Origin: Chrysomallon squamiferum
Taxonomy: Eukaryota; Mollusca; Gastropoda; Neomphalida; Peltospiridae
Reading direction: 5' to 3'
DNA length: 64,000 bases
Assembly (NCBI GenBank): GCA_012295275.1
Contig: CM022679.1
Span: 15,765,842 to 15,829,841, forward strand
Shown one piece after another: positions 1 through 12,731 of the stretch. Below the pieces are notes generated by a model that saw nothing but the letters and a program-made list of their open reading frames with translations, made no database searches and was not told the DNA's origin. The position numbers and the translations under genes were made by a program. Each line of letters starts with the position of its first letter. The stretch's first letter is position 1.

Positions 1-333
1 AGTTTCTTTTTTAGTATTAGTTAATTATTTATTCTTATGTTATTTTATTATTACTGTGTTTATTTTTATTATTGTTGTTCTTGTCGTTATTATTATTGTT
101 CAATTTATTTATTTATTTATTCATTTCATTTCATTTCATTTCATTTATTCTTCCCTTTTAAATCTTTACTTAATTTATTTTATTTTACTGTATTTTATTT
201 ATATTATTTTATTTTATATTATTTTTTTTTATATTATTTATTTATTTATTTATTTATTCATTTATTTATCTATCTATCTATTTATTTCCTGTTTTTTTTT
301 TCTTTTTTACTTTCAATTTATTACTTTATAAAT

Positions 334-372
<39 letters not shown>

Positions 373-3233
373 TCTCATCTCGAGGAAATACAAACGTGTT
401 TCTTGTTAACAATTCAGATACGTGTTAATTCCTCGACTCCTGTAAATCACACACACAACATGTGACCTGAAATTGATTAGAATAAAATTCAAAACATTTC
501 CTTCATAAATAAAAAATGTGAAAAAACCCAGTGAAAAACGACATCGCCTCACTTACCCCCAGCAGCTGCGGTTTGTCCATGTTGACAAGACAAGCTGGTT
601 TCTTTGAAATGTGTCACAGTGCGGCAGTTTAGACATGCAAAGCGTGTACATTGGCCATTCCGATATGATAATAAAGCGTGTTTACCTTTTGTGGAATGCC
701 TCTGTTCTGCGTGCTCCAGTTCAGCCGCCAGATTCACCCTTTAATACCCGCTAATACCAAAATACACCGTTTTCCCAACGGTATCTCTTTGTATATGCGC
801 GAGAGCCAAGAATTTAGAAGCATGTTAAAACTGTTCTCTTTTGATATGCTTTTTCATTCATTCGAAACTGTATGGTCTGGCTTCTTGCTGTAGTAAAAAA
901 AAAAAAAAAAAAAAGTGAGATATGTCCGACTATTGTTTTTCATAGCCTTTGAAGAAATTTTACTTTTTCCATTCACAGGAACATGAATATAGAATTTTAC
1001 TTTTTTCTTCTATTCTCTATTTCATTTATTTATTTTTCTTTCTAATTTGCACTTTATAGAAATAGTTATCCTGTATTGTATGAATTTATTGTCATCAACC
1101 TTATTTATGTAACTAGTCTGTTATTACTGTAACAGCGGCAAAGAAAAATGATTTTACTAGAATTACATTTGTTTATTTATTTGCTGTTTATCTGACAATT
1201 CTACTACTGTTAATAATAATCTTACTATTACCAGTATTATTTTTGTTGCTACCACTACTAGTTATAATAATAAATATGACGATAATAATGATGTTGATGA
1301 TAATAATAATAATAATATTAATAATAATTGTTATTATTGTTATTTTATTTCTATTATTATTATTATTATTATTATTGTGGTTGTTGCCGTTCTTGTTGTC
1401 ATCGTCCTTATTTTAATAGTAATTAATAAATAAATATAAAAACAGAAAGAGAATTTTAACTACATTTTTTATATATATATATAGATAAATCTGAATTTGA
1501 ATTAAAAAATTTACAAACTATAACCAAATAATCCTTTACTATTTTACATGTAACGACAATTTCAAAATAGTTAGTAGATGTATAGTATGTAAATATTTTC
1601 AATTATTGCATACCTTTATTTAAATTAACCATGTCTTTCAAATGAAAAATAAAATATTTTGAAATGCGTTAACCACAAATATATTTATTTTAATATACAT
1701 ATGTGTGTATGTGTATGTATATATATGTGTGTACACACTCACACACGAGCACATATCGTCTAAATCCATCATTTCATAAAACGGGGAGGAGCGGATTTAA
1801 CTTTCAAGACGAAGTAGGTTTCAGTATAAGCAAGAATGCACTAAGCAGCAAATAACCGATGAGTGAGTATTAACGTTCACAGTGGAGAATGGCAGGCAAA
1901 TACTGAAAACTATAGCAAAGAGAGATAACACAAACTGATTGAAAGGACAAGAAGTCGACAGTTGTCTTTCTTTGTGTGACGTATGACTCGGGCTATTTTA
2001 TATTGAACAAATCATTATTTCTATTAGGGTTTGTTTTATTCTATTCTATTGTATTCTATTTTCTGTTTGTTTCATTCATTATTTACATCTTTGATGTATC
2101 GTCTTTTTTTCCCATAATTGTTTTATTTACTAATTTTCATTATATTTTATTTTATTTTATTTTATTTGCTTTGTTTTATTTTGATTTGTTTTGTTTGATT
2201 TCACAACATTTTATATTACTTTTTTATTTTCTAAAGTTGTTGTTGTTTTTGCTTTTGCTGCTGTTACTTTAATATTATTGTCGTTACTGCCGTTATTGTT
2301 GTTGTTGTTGTTGTTGCTCCTACTGCTGTTAATTCACTTGTCTCGTTGTTAGATCATACATTCATTAATCTATTGGTCACGCGCATCATCCGTATTACTA
2401 TTTTTAGTTATTATTATTATTATTGTTTGTTGTTGTTGTTTATGTTGTTGTTATTGCGATTGTTATAATTTGTTGTTATAATTTTCTTTTAATTATTAAT
2501 ACTATATGTTGTTGCTATTTACTTATTTGTTGTTATTTTTTTTTTTTTTTTTTTTTTTATTCATTCATTCATTCATTCTCTGTGGGCATTGTCTTTCTTT
2601 GTTTAATACTGTACAAATCTTTATTTCTGTAAGGGCCTGTTTTGTTTTGTTTTGTTTTGTTTTGTTTTATTTTTTACTATATTCTCTTTTACTTCATTAA
2701 TAATATTATTATATTCTGTTTTAAGTTATTTTGTACAATTTTATAATATTTTAATTTTATTCTGTTTTGTTTTACTTTAGTTTTAGTTTTGTTTATTATT
2801 TTAATTATCTTTTTGTTTGTGTCTATTTTTACTGTTTATTTTTAAATTTTATTGTATTTTATTTTATTTATTTTTATTAATTTCACATTACATGATATTA
2901 TAATATTACTGAACTTTATATTTTCTTCTTTTTTTCACTTTGTTTCCATTTAATTTGATATATTTTATTATTTCAGTTTAATGTTATATGATTTATTTTT
3001 TACAATGTTTTCTTTGATTTTTGTTTTATATTTTCAATTTTCATTTGTCTTTTTTCATTCATTTTACTTAATTAATAAACAATTTTGTTTTATCTTTATT
3101 TGTATATATTTATTTTTTCAAAATTTTAATTAATATTATTTAAATTTTAACAAATATTCTCCTTTGTAGTATTATTTTTTATCTTCTATTTTTTTAATTT
3201 GTAGCTATATTATTTTATTTTATTTCATTTTAT

Positions 3234-3236
<3 letters not shown>

Positions 3237-3277
<41 letters not shown>

Positions 3278-3294
3278 GTCTATCTATATCTATA

Positions 3295-3326
<32 letters not shown>
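3237..3326. repeat. (TATC)n and (TA)n microsatellite
   Basis: Tandem TATC units run into (TA)n, directly abutting the MITE. Confidence 0.95.
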
Positions 3327-3332
<6 letters not shown>

Positions 3333-3341
3333 CATACATAC

Positions 3342-3555
3342 ACAGGGTGGCCCAAAAGTAGGTTTACAGTTATTACGTAGGCAATTTATTTTAAAATATA
3401 AGCATGTTTCAAGCATTTAAATTGCAAGCAGCAAGGAAAAAGAGTAAACACAAGTTAGATCCGAGGAATATTTTATGTCACTTGTACATAGCAAGTAACT
3501 TCAAGCATATAAACGATAGTTTAATAACTGTAAACCTACTTTTGGGCCACCCTGT
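3342..3555. mobile_element. Mariner/Tc1-like MITE, 214 bp
   Basis: The left end ACAGGGTGGCCCAAAAGTAG (continuing through GTTTACAGTTATTA) is repeated as a perfect inverted copy at the right end, giving about 34-bp terminal inverted repeats. The interior is about 146 bp, AT-rich and without coding capacity. The ends lie in TA-rich flanks, consistent with TA target preference, although the exact target duplication is blurred by the surrounding (TA)n/(CATA)n repeat. GGCCCAAAAGTAGG-type ends resemble non-autonomous mariner/IS630 elements; the family is an inference. Confidence 0.8.
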
Positions 3556-4916
3556 ATATGTGTGCGTGTGTGTATATATATTTAATACGCTTTTGATAAA
3601 GTTATTTTATTTCAAAAATTTATTATTCGATTTATAGATCATTAACTTTACTTTTATTTCATTTTATATATTTCCTGATTTAATTTTATTTTATTCTCAC
3701 GTTATTTAAATTATTAGGAAAGAAAATTTTATTAATTAACTTTTGCATAGCTAAGGGAAATAAGAGCTTATTTTAGACATTGATAGTCGAATTCAAGTTA
3801 GCTCCCTTTATTATTATTAAAATAATTTTTGGTAGAATAATAATTCTTAATTTTTATTCAGCGAATAAAGTGAGCAATTTTCTGGAAGTAATTATTACCT
3901 TTAAAAAAATAACTTTTGTGATGGAAAACTAAATTAATTTTACAAGTAATTCTTCACAATATAAGTATTAAATTATTAAATTATTAAACAAAATTTATAT
4001 AAATAGAAATAGGAAAGTTAAAAGAAATCAAAACAAAGACACTGGGTGATGTAAATTTTAATCTAATTACGAATAATATATTTGTAACAGAAAAGAAATT
4101 ATGTAAATTTTTAAATCGATAAAATAATATAAAGATAGATAATCAGTGAAACACGTTTCTTTTCATGTTCCAAATTACTTGAGGATTATCTCCCTTATTT
4201 TAAGTGGCGCTGTTGTTTATTTATTTATTTATTTAATACTTATTTTTTGTTGACTGACTAAATAATTTTATTATTTTATTAATATATTTATATAAAACAG
4301 TTTAATTATATAAAATTTCTTAAATTCAGTCAATGTATAGTTTATTTTTTCAGATATAAATTAAAATCATTTTTCTTACTGTGTCAGCTTATATTTTATG
4401 GAAGTTTGCTCAATTAATTTACATAAAACAGCGTTTTGAATCATAAAGCAGTTCATATTTCCTGTATATTAATGTACAGGATAAATACTTTTCAGCATTC
4501 AGTATATTTCATCGGGAATTGTTAATTATTTTTAATATATTATTTTATCTATTCCTTTAACTTTTCTCATATATGTAGATAATAATTACCATAATTTATG
4601 AATCTTTGAAATTCTACCTTTAAATGTCAACAAGCAAAGCAATGCAAGGAATTAATTTTGTTTTGAATTATGTTTCCGTTATAAACAGTTTTTACACAAA
4701 TAACATCACAAATGAAAGCAAACAAAAACAAAAAAATAATCATTTATTCTCAAAAGTGAACAGTCTGAATTTACTGTTAAGGGGAAAAATATTAAAGAAA
4801 AATAATGAATGAAAAACAAAAATGAAAAGAAAGCAAACCATATAGAATAATGTATAGAGACATCATTTATAAATAAACAGTACATTGTGCAAGATTTTAT
4901 TTTAAAACTGCTTTTG

Positions 4917-5036
<120 letters not shown>

Positions 5037-5937
5037 TTAATATATAAATACATAAATCATAAATAAGCATAAAGAAAGAAAGAAAACAAAACAAGAAAGA
5101 AAAGAACGAATGAAGAAAGACAGACAGAATGAAAAAATGGAAAGCATTAATAACAAGTTGAAAACCGTTAATGGTTTACTCTTCGTTCACAATCTGGATG
5201 ATCTGAACTGTACACTCACGAGAAAAACGTTATCTCCTAAATTACGACATCAATATTTATTTTAAACATATTTGTCTTTCCACAATAGCAATAACGATTT
5301 AGATGAAAAGTTTATACAGGTGCATCCGTTATTAAACAGACATTGTCGGAATTTTTATTATTAATTATTTTTCTATTCTTTCTGGAACTAAAATTTAAAA
5401 TGATTGTTCATTTTAACCTGTCACCTTTGTCACAAAATAAACGCAAAGGAAATATTTCAGGTGAAATTTGAGACATAATTCTAAAATAAATATATAAAAA
5501 ATACGTAAAGTAATAAATTACCTAAATGTGATTCAGATTTAAATTTTTGTTGTTGTTGTCATATTCGATGTTTTGATTGTTCGTCCTAGTGATGAGCCAG
5601 TATTGTGAGTTGTTATAATAATGTGCTATTCACATACAGTAAACTACTACAACTTTATTATATTACTACAACAACAACAACAAAGTCAAGACGTTTGAAC
5701 AGGTTCCACGTTTATCTCAAACTGAGAACGTTAAGGGAAGCACTAAAAATGGTACAGAAATAACAATCAATAAGCCGAATCAGGAATTTCACTTCCAGAG
5801 GATTTTAACTTTTCTTTTCAAATATTTCTTTCTTTAATTGTTTTTTAAAATTATTTTTCTTTTTAAGAACTGAGGAATATTCCCTGATAAGTTAACCTAG
5901 GATAAACATTTATCAGTCATCTGGCAACAATCCTTGA

Positions 5938-6342
5938 TCAAATATCTTGAAATATTCCCTGCGAAGCAATGTGTTGTCGCGCTCTGTAACGCAGACTCTC
6001 AATACTGGAAGTCAAAATGGCGTCTTTGGATGATGCGTTGGTGGAAGAGTTCAGCGAAGCATGCGCGGGAGGAGGTAGTCGAACGTTCTCAGGACGCGAT
6101 GCTGGTGCAGGTGGAATATCTGGAATTGGTGGATGCGAGTAAAACGTGGGCCAGCTGTTCAACGTGTTTGCCCCACTTGGTGGAAAATGAAACATAGACA
6201 TTTGTGGTATCCCAGAATGCATTTGGAACTGTTTCTGGAACATGGCGCTGGCCAGTGCCTGATGCTGGAGATTGAGGAGCCCCGAGCTGCGGCAGAGGAT
6301 ACTGATATGGAAACGTTGGACGACCGAGTCCGTGGTCGGGAG
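5938..6342 (-). CDS. dmbx: dmbx exon 5, OAR motif, with apparent frameshift
   Basis: The acceptor ACTCAACAG lies just before 6342. In the frame dictated by exon 4, the first part reads as a plausible Pro/Gln-rich segment ([14 protein letters not shown]) but reaches a stop at 6091-6089. The frame one base further on encodes [12 protein letters not shown] and later [16 protein letters not shown] (OAR), ending with TGA at 5940-5938. The switch must lie near the CCCC run at 6280-6283 on the plus strand. Either the assembly or read has an extra base, or the allele is truly shifted and makes a shorter protein (about 338 aa) without OAR. Confidence 0.88.
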   Translation of the reverse strand, partial: LPTTDSVVQRFHISILCRSSGLLNLQHQALASAMFQKQFQMHSGIPQMSMFHFPPSGANTLNSWPTFYSHPPIPDIPPAPASRPENVRLPPPAHASLNSSTNASSKDAILTSSIESLRYRARQHIASQGIFQDI

Positions 6343-8115
6343 CTGTTGAGTAAAAAAAACAAACATAAAATGCGTTAATAAAAATTTAAAAAAAAGAAAG
6401 TAAAGAAACAGAAAAAAGATTAATCATTCGTCGATATTTCTGGGCATGAAAAGGAATATTTGAATAAAGAGTGTGAGCATAAGCAGTTAATTATTTATGT
6501 TACTTTCGTCCGTTTTTATTTATTTATTTTAATTTCTTGTTTTTATAACAAGAACGGAAAAATTCAAGAATAACACTGAAAAACGTGCCAAAGAGTTATA
6601 CTTGTAAAGACATAAATGCCCCTCATAAACAGTCACAAAAATTAAAAATAATTATTTTCATATCTATCGTCAATAGCAAATAGAAAAAGGAAACGAAGTT
6701 CTGGAATTACATAAAACTAAATCTCATTTTAAGAATTCTTTCAAACATGATGATTATTTTCGTAACAAATTCAGTTTCGCTTATAAGAAAAGCTAAAAAA
6801 TAAACATCATTCTCATCCTCCCTTTGCAAGTTGGATGCGGATGTGAACTTGTATCAGAATTTTAAGCCAGATGAAATAACTACTGTGTCAATTAGACAAG
6901 CTGATGATAACAAGACGAGCAGCACGTCCTGGTGTCTCTAACTTGTATGTAAAGTAGAAGAGTAATTAAACAGACACGAATATGTCTAATTAGATCCACT
7001 TTGCATTGTCTTATCCGCACACAATCCTCTTAGGTTTGTCCCTCAGACACGATTGTAGTGAGGCGGAGAATCGTGGATAACAAATGTATTTTCGTTACGG
7101 AATCGCTCTCCGCCTGTCGCTGAAGAAACAGATTTTACTCTAAAGCCGATTAGCTACTGGAGTAAAGCCTCGTTAACTGGCTTCGACCGGAGAGCTTGAA
7201 GAAACACTCGTAAATGTTGTTTGCTTTTTGCTTCTTTTTTTCTTTTATGTTGTTTGTTTATTTTGTTTATTTATTTATTTATTTTTATTTTTTTTTTTTT
7301 TTTTTCACTTTTTAAAAAAAGAGAAATAAAGCGATAGTTGCTTGATTTAAACTAAGCAATGTGTTATTTTGTTAAATAAAATTTTAATACGATTAACACT
7401 TTTGAATCCATTCTAAGAATTATCGCTCTTTGAAGGACTGTTGCATCCGACATTCACGTCTTTGTGACAATAAACTGATTGGATGAAGGATAATCAACAA
7501 AAGCTCAACACATTTTAATATCAACGATTACATTTATAATTATAATGTAACGTGTCTAACGATAATGTTACTTATATAACGATAACGTGACTTGTACAGT
7601 GACAATGTTACGCGTTTGATTATTATTATAATTAAGGAAATCAGAAGTCGCCACTGTCTGGTCTGCTTTCATCGATTAGCAGCAAAGATTGTTTTGTATA
7701 ACGTTACCACTGAAAGAAAGGTATATTCGATGATATTTTATAAATCAATTCTCGAGACCGGAAATTCTTTTTAATTATGTGACTCTCTTGTCTGAGACGT
7801 CAAATTTTATCACAGAAGTACATGATTTAGATTTTAACTTGTATATTGAATCTTTTGACGGTCATTTTTAATCACATTATTACGGATGAAAATGACGAGT
7901 AAAAACGGCTTAACATATTATTGAAAAATGCTCTTTTAGACTTACTTTTAGTTTGATTTAAAGCATGGAGTTCCTGGTCGAGCGTTCTTTGGTCTAGAGG
8001 AGACAACGATGCTGATCTGTCTAAACTGTCTTTAAACAGTGACTCCTCTGATCTGCAAGGATCTCTCGAGTCTTCAGACTGGCCAGTGATGCATGGTTGT
8101 TCTGCAATTTAATAA

Positions 8116-8147
<32 letters not shown>

Positions 8148-8171
8148 ATATATTACATAGCTAAACGGGTG

Positions 8172-8204
<33 letters not shown>

Positions 8205-9421
8205 CATATAATATAAACAAATGATTTTTATAAAAAGCAAACTAGAAGAAAAGCAATTGAAATTTAAAATTTCTTTTACATGAAGATTTATATTAAATGG
8301 ACATAAAATATGTTTACCATTTGTTGGTGAATGTGGCTGCTGCTTTTCCGACATTCCTTCATGATTCGTGATGGAGTTTCGTTCAGATTTTCCATCAACA
8401 GATTCGACATCTACTGGGAAAGAAATGTCATCATTAGGTTCATTTTCGTCACTGTCTTCTTCGTTTTCATTGGCTGAATTTGATTCCTTGCCGTTATCTG
8501 TGCTAATGTTTTCTTCTTCCTTTTCACCGCTGGCAGAATCAGTATTTCCGGTTGATGTACTTTCGCTTCCGGTCTTAGGTTTTACCGCTCTTTGCTTTTT
8601 TCGGAATTTTGCTCTTCGATTTTTGAACCATACCTTAACAAAGTACATAAACAAAAACGTAAATAAATAAATAAATAAATAAATAATAATAAGAAGATTA
8701 TAATAATAATAATTTAAAAAATAAAATAAGATAAAATAATTTAGACTTACGAAATTATTTTCGTAAACGAGTTATCTTTATTTTCAGTTTTGCTTGTTAT
8801 TTTATTATTTTTAAAAATCTAAATTATTATTATCTTTGTGATTATTGTGTTGAATCGTAGTTTTACACCGACAGTTACCCTTGTAAAGAAAATTACTGTG
8901 ATTTAAGTTGTCATTTGAATGCAATGAAAACACTCATCGGCTTCCTTTAACAACCTATACTTTTACTGCAAAACATGCATGCATGTTATATTTTAAACCA
9001 AAAAACATTTGAAAAGCTCATCACTTTTTCTTTAACTGTTCTTGTTGCGTTGTTTTTCTTTCATGTTTCCTGTCTAACAAAAAAGGCTACGCGAACGACG
9101 ATGCTTCTAATTGAAAATCAATGACATCGTTAGCTTTATGTTTCACAAGTGACGGCTATCACTGTCGAGCACGGATTTCTGTTTGGTCCTGGGCTGGTTT
9201 CTAATTGGAAAATCAATGTTGAAGTTAGACCTTTTCTTTTTCTTTATTGGCCCAGGTAAAATATATTATATTGACAAGTGAGGTTAGCGTGTTTGTTTCC
9301 TATGGGATTGTTTTTGCTCAGTCGACAAGAATAGAATTGCACAACAAAGAAAAGAATTTAAAGAAAGGCAGAGCGACGTTCGTATAATCATTTGAAAAGG
9401 TGTGTAAGATAATTAAATTGC

Positions 9422-9453
<32 letters not shown>

Positions 9454-10500
9454 TGAAATCATTCATTGAACTTCTTTTATTTTAATATTTTAAATATTTA
9501 TTTATTTTGTCCTTATTAAACCATTTTAAATAATATTTACCGTAGATTCTTTGGACGGGGTTATGTAGATAATAATATATTTACTTGATAAATGTAACTT
9601 GTTAGAAGAAATGAAATTGTTTGTATTTAAGTATTAATTTTGTCTGAAGTCTAATAGTTCGTTTGGATCTTTTAAGAGAATAACTGATTACGTTGATGAT
9701 GATGATGATGATTATGATGATGATGATGATAATGATAAACCTCCATCCGATATTTTTTATTCAAAAATGAGAATAAAATCAGAAAGCTAAAACAATTTCC
9801 AGAATGGAAAAATAAAATAAAAATAATAATAATAGTAGTAGTAGTAGTAATAGAAAATAAAAATGAAAAAATAAATAAGACAAACAAACAGATAAATAAA
9901 TAAATAAATAATATTGCATATTGCACCAGTTTTGAACGATAATAATACCCTTTCATTCTTTTGCTCTTTTACCAGAGTTTTATTCCATATTTGTTTTTTC
10001 ATTTTCTCGGAAATAATTTATTTTTATTGATGTCTGTTAAGTATAATAATATTACAGAGCAATCCAACATTCTTATTAACGTTTTACTTAATACAAAAAG
10101 GTTAGCACAAAAAAAATAGAGTGGAAAGAAACAGAAAAGAAAATAGAAAAAATCTAAATCAAAGAAAAGTGATACTTAACCGAAAAAAACTGGAAACAAA
10201 ATAAATGTCTTAATAAATTTCACTTTCATTCTGTTTAAAAGATATATAACAAGATAAAAAGAAAATAAATTTAAAAAGGGACTGAAAAGAAGAAGTAGGA
10301 GAGAAACAAATGGGCAAAAAGTACAGAACTCAAATAAAAACGCTGTTATTATAATAAAAACAAATATAACTTAATAATGAACTATTCTGTTGAATAACAA
10401 AATGAATATATATCTTGTTTAATTTCATTTATACCGTACCTCTTTCTATATATGAGAAAGAGTAAATAAAATAAACAACAAATCCACTTGTTATTTTAGC

Positions 10501-10549
<49 letters not shown>

Positions 10550-12731
10550 TATCACAAATGAACTTATAAAAACCTAAAGGACTAATAAATATATAAATAA
10601 ACATACGTAGCAAAACAAAACAAAAGAAATATAACCGCAGAGTGCAACTCTAAGGCAAACTAAAGATGTAAATGAAACAATCTACTACGAACTTGTATTC
10701 TGGCTTCTGGCAAGTTGGTCATCATAGCCAGACGTTCCCTCATTACAACATCCGGGTAGTGGGTTTTTGAAAAGGTTTTCTCCAGAGCGGCTAGCTGCTG
10801 ATTCGTGAATGCGGTCCTGCTCCTTCTCTGCTTCCGGTGTACGCCATATCTCGCTTCAAGAATAATATCTGTAAATAAAATATAAAAACAAAATAATAAT
10901 AATAATAATAATCATGATGATAATAAAATATTTTAAAATAATTAAATTTAATAATGATAGTAATAGTAAAAGTAATAGCTGTTGTTTTAGTAGTTGCTGT
11001 AAAGGTAATTATTGTTGCAATTGTTGTAGAAGTTTACGATAGGTTAATTTCTCTAATTTAATCCTACCGTCTTATAAGTATATATTACGTACATAAAAGA
11101 CATGTAATTACATTTGACAAGTGGAGTGTATAGAGGATATACAATTAAATATTTTGAGAGCCAGTGTACAATGCATTTTAAGAAATTTTCCTGATTTTTT
11201 TCTTCTATTTCCAACAGATAACAATGGTAATATTTTAAACAAGTTTGGTTTAGTTCATTGGTATTGCTTTATATAAGCTGAGCATTATGTTTAAAAATAA
11301 ATGTCCAAAGTAAGGGATGTTCATCTTCTGTATATTATTTTCGTTAAACATTTGACATTTTTCTTTGCAATCTTTTTGTGTATCTACCTTTTCTCCACAT
11401 TACTATAAAATCACTAAGAATGAAACACACATGTTTCAGGTTTTTAACATCCACTGAATATTCCTCACGCTGAGTCAATGTTGTAGCATTATAGGCCAAT
11501 AACGAATTGCCTTTTTATTATATTATTGAACACAGCCTTATTTTTATAAATTAATCCAAACTATACATATATATATATATATATATCATCATTATCATTG
11601 TTATTATTACTATACTAAAACTGATTGATCACAAAGAAACTGTTGTATGTGTAATGTGGATAACGCTGAAGATGAATTTCATTTTATTTTAATATGTCCA
11701 CTGTGTCTGTGCATTCGCCTATTGTATACAAAAATACTACTGGTTAAGATCGTCTGTTTCTAAATTAATACAATTGCTGATTGTTCATAACGGAAAACGA
11801 CTTTGTAACGTTGGAATGTATTTAAAATATGCATTACATTTAAAATAGCAACATATAAACACTACTACTATAATTATTGCTCTTGTGGAAAGAGTTGTTA
11901 TGGTTCGTGTCATTATCGTTATTACTATTGTTTTTAATAATAATAATAATAATAGTAATAGTAGTAGTAGTAGTAGTAGTTGTTGTTGTAGAAGTAGTAA
12001 TAGTAATAATGATAATGATAATTTTATTATGTCTTTGACCGTACAACACTAATATAATAATTATTAGGCTTTTTTTTTTAAAATTATTCTTATCAGATTT
12101 CTTAGCTACGCCAAAAAGGATTGCATATATACAAACAGTAAAATACTATGATAACGATTATAGCATTTATATAATTTAACTATAGTCACTCAAAGTCATA
12201 AGTCATTTAAATTACATCTAAGCTACCTTATAAATTGCTTCATAGTCAAAATAAGGAGAGGTAGTCATTCATATTTAAAAAAATAATAAATAAATAAATA
12301 AATCACCTTTAGTAATATTCAAAAATATGTGTGTGTATGTGTGTGTTTGTGTGTGTGAGGAATTTAAATAGATGCTAAGTATTCTTGTTTGTATAAAGAC
12401 AAAAATCAGAAATGTTTCCAATGTAATATTTATAGAATTTTTACATAATGACTTAATTAAAATGTTGATTTAACTACACATTTTAGAAATTAATTACCTT
12501 TCTTTCTGTTATAGGAAATGATATGTTTTGTGTGTACCTTAGTGTATACACTGAGTCATGTGAACAGAGTTTGAGTAAAAACCAGTCTGCTGAGAATAAT
12601 CTATAATTATATTTACCTGGAAACTGACTTCCCATGTACAGTGGCTGGTGCAGACCCATCTGACCCCCGGGGATTCCAAACATGGCAGGGGGAGGCTGGA
12701 AGTGTAGACCAAACGTTCCGTAATTCTGCAT
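5938..12731 (-). CDS. dmbx: Dmbx-type paired-like homeobox transcription factor (five coding exons, apparent 1-nt frameshift in last exon)
   Basis: Coding exons on the minus strand are 12731-12617, 10868-10693, 8633-8318, 8101-7946 and 6342-5938. The start is the ATG opening MQNYG, which matches the MQHYG start of vertebrate DMBX1 as I know it. The homeodomain is about residues 52-111. It is preceded by DIILEARYG and followed by FRKKQR, both DMBX hallmarks. Lys at homeodomain position 50 (WFKNRR) predicts binding to TAATCC-like sites. Residues about 112-200 are acidic and Ser/Asn-rich. The C-terminus carries an OAR motif ([16 protein letters not shown]). Exons 1-4 join in phase. Exon 5 joins in a frame that lacks OAR, and one base must be dropped near 6280-6283 to reach the OAR frame. 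With that single change the product is 388 aa, close to vertebrate DMBX1 (about 380 aa). DMBX factors are nuclear regulators of brain and neural development; that role here is inferred from homology. Confidence 0.93.
6343..7945. other. dmbx intron 4 with a non-repetitive island
   Basis: About 6,800-7,200 is free of microsatellites and relatively GC-rich, with homeodomain-type core motifs (TAATTAGATCC, CTAATCG). The rest is AT-rich with T-runs near 7,290. No coding exon is supported. Confidence 0.5.
7946..8101 (-). CDS. dmbx: dmbx exon 4
   Basis: The acceptor is ATTGCAG and the donor AAAA/GTAAGT is near-perfect consensus. Only one frame is open throughout, and it is the frame set by exon 3. 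It encodes about 51 residues, Ser/Asp/Arg-rich (for example [20 protein letters not shown]). I recognise no domain. It ends in phase 1, which fixes the reading frame entering the last exon. Confidence 0.82.
8117..8204. repeat. (AGT)n and A26 homopolymer in dmbx intron 3
   Basis: AGT units cover 8,117-8,146 and a run of A covers 8,179-8,204, within the short intron between dmbx exons 3 and 4. Confidence 0.95.
8318..8633 (-). CDS. dmbx: dmbx exon 3, homeodomain recognition helix and acidic region
   Basis: The acceptor is GTTAAG. It encodes [15 protein letters not shown] (homeodomain positions 47-60, Lys50, Asn51) and then about 90 residues rich in Ser, Glu, Asp and Asn, probably disordered. 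The donor is ATG/GTAAAC and the exon ends in phase 1. An overlapping plus-strand open frame is only its antisense shadow. Confidence 0.95.
8634..10692. other. dmbx intron 2 with a duplicated TAATTG motif block
   Basis: A non-repetitive block near 9,060-9,400 contains two near-identical modules reading TTCTAATTG then AAAATCAATG, at 9,105-9,123 and 9,199-9,218. The flanks hold (AT)n at 9,421-9,449 and (GAT)n at 9,692-9,738. No exon was seen. Confidence 0.5.
10501..10548. repeat. (AAT)n microsatellite
   Basis: About 16 uninterrupted AAT units, located about 145 bp downstream of the homeodomain exon in transcription order. Confidence 0.97.
10693..10868 (-). CDS. dmbx: dmbx exon 2, most of the homeodomain
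   Basis: The acceptor is TTTACAG. The exon encodes DIILEARYG followed by homeodomain positions 1-46, including the conserved F8, L16 and F20 and the stretch [12 protein letters not shown]. It ends exactly after Gln46. The 46/47 split is the usual intron site in PRD-class homeobox genes. The donor GTTCGT is a weak match to consensus, but it keeps phase 0 and joins directly to VWFKNRR. Confidence 0.95.
10869..12616. other. dmbx intron 1 (between coding exons 1 and 2)
   Basis: AT-rich sequence with (AAT)n, (AT)n near 11,560-11,586, and a GTA/AAT-rich block at about 11,930-12,025. No further exon is supported. Confidence 0.5.

Noticed and set aside
37-465. A 142-codon Tyr/Phe/Leu-rich frame on the plus strand
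   Set aside because: It is entirely due to TTTA/TTCA microsatellite DNA.
5934-6378. Two overlapping plus-strand open frames
   Set aside because: They are antisense shadows of the last dmbx exon.
8368-8670. Plus-strand open frame of 100 codons
   Set aside because: It is antisense to dmbx exon 3, whose splice signals and homology are clear.
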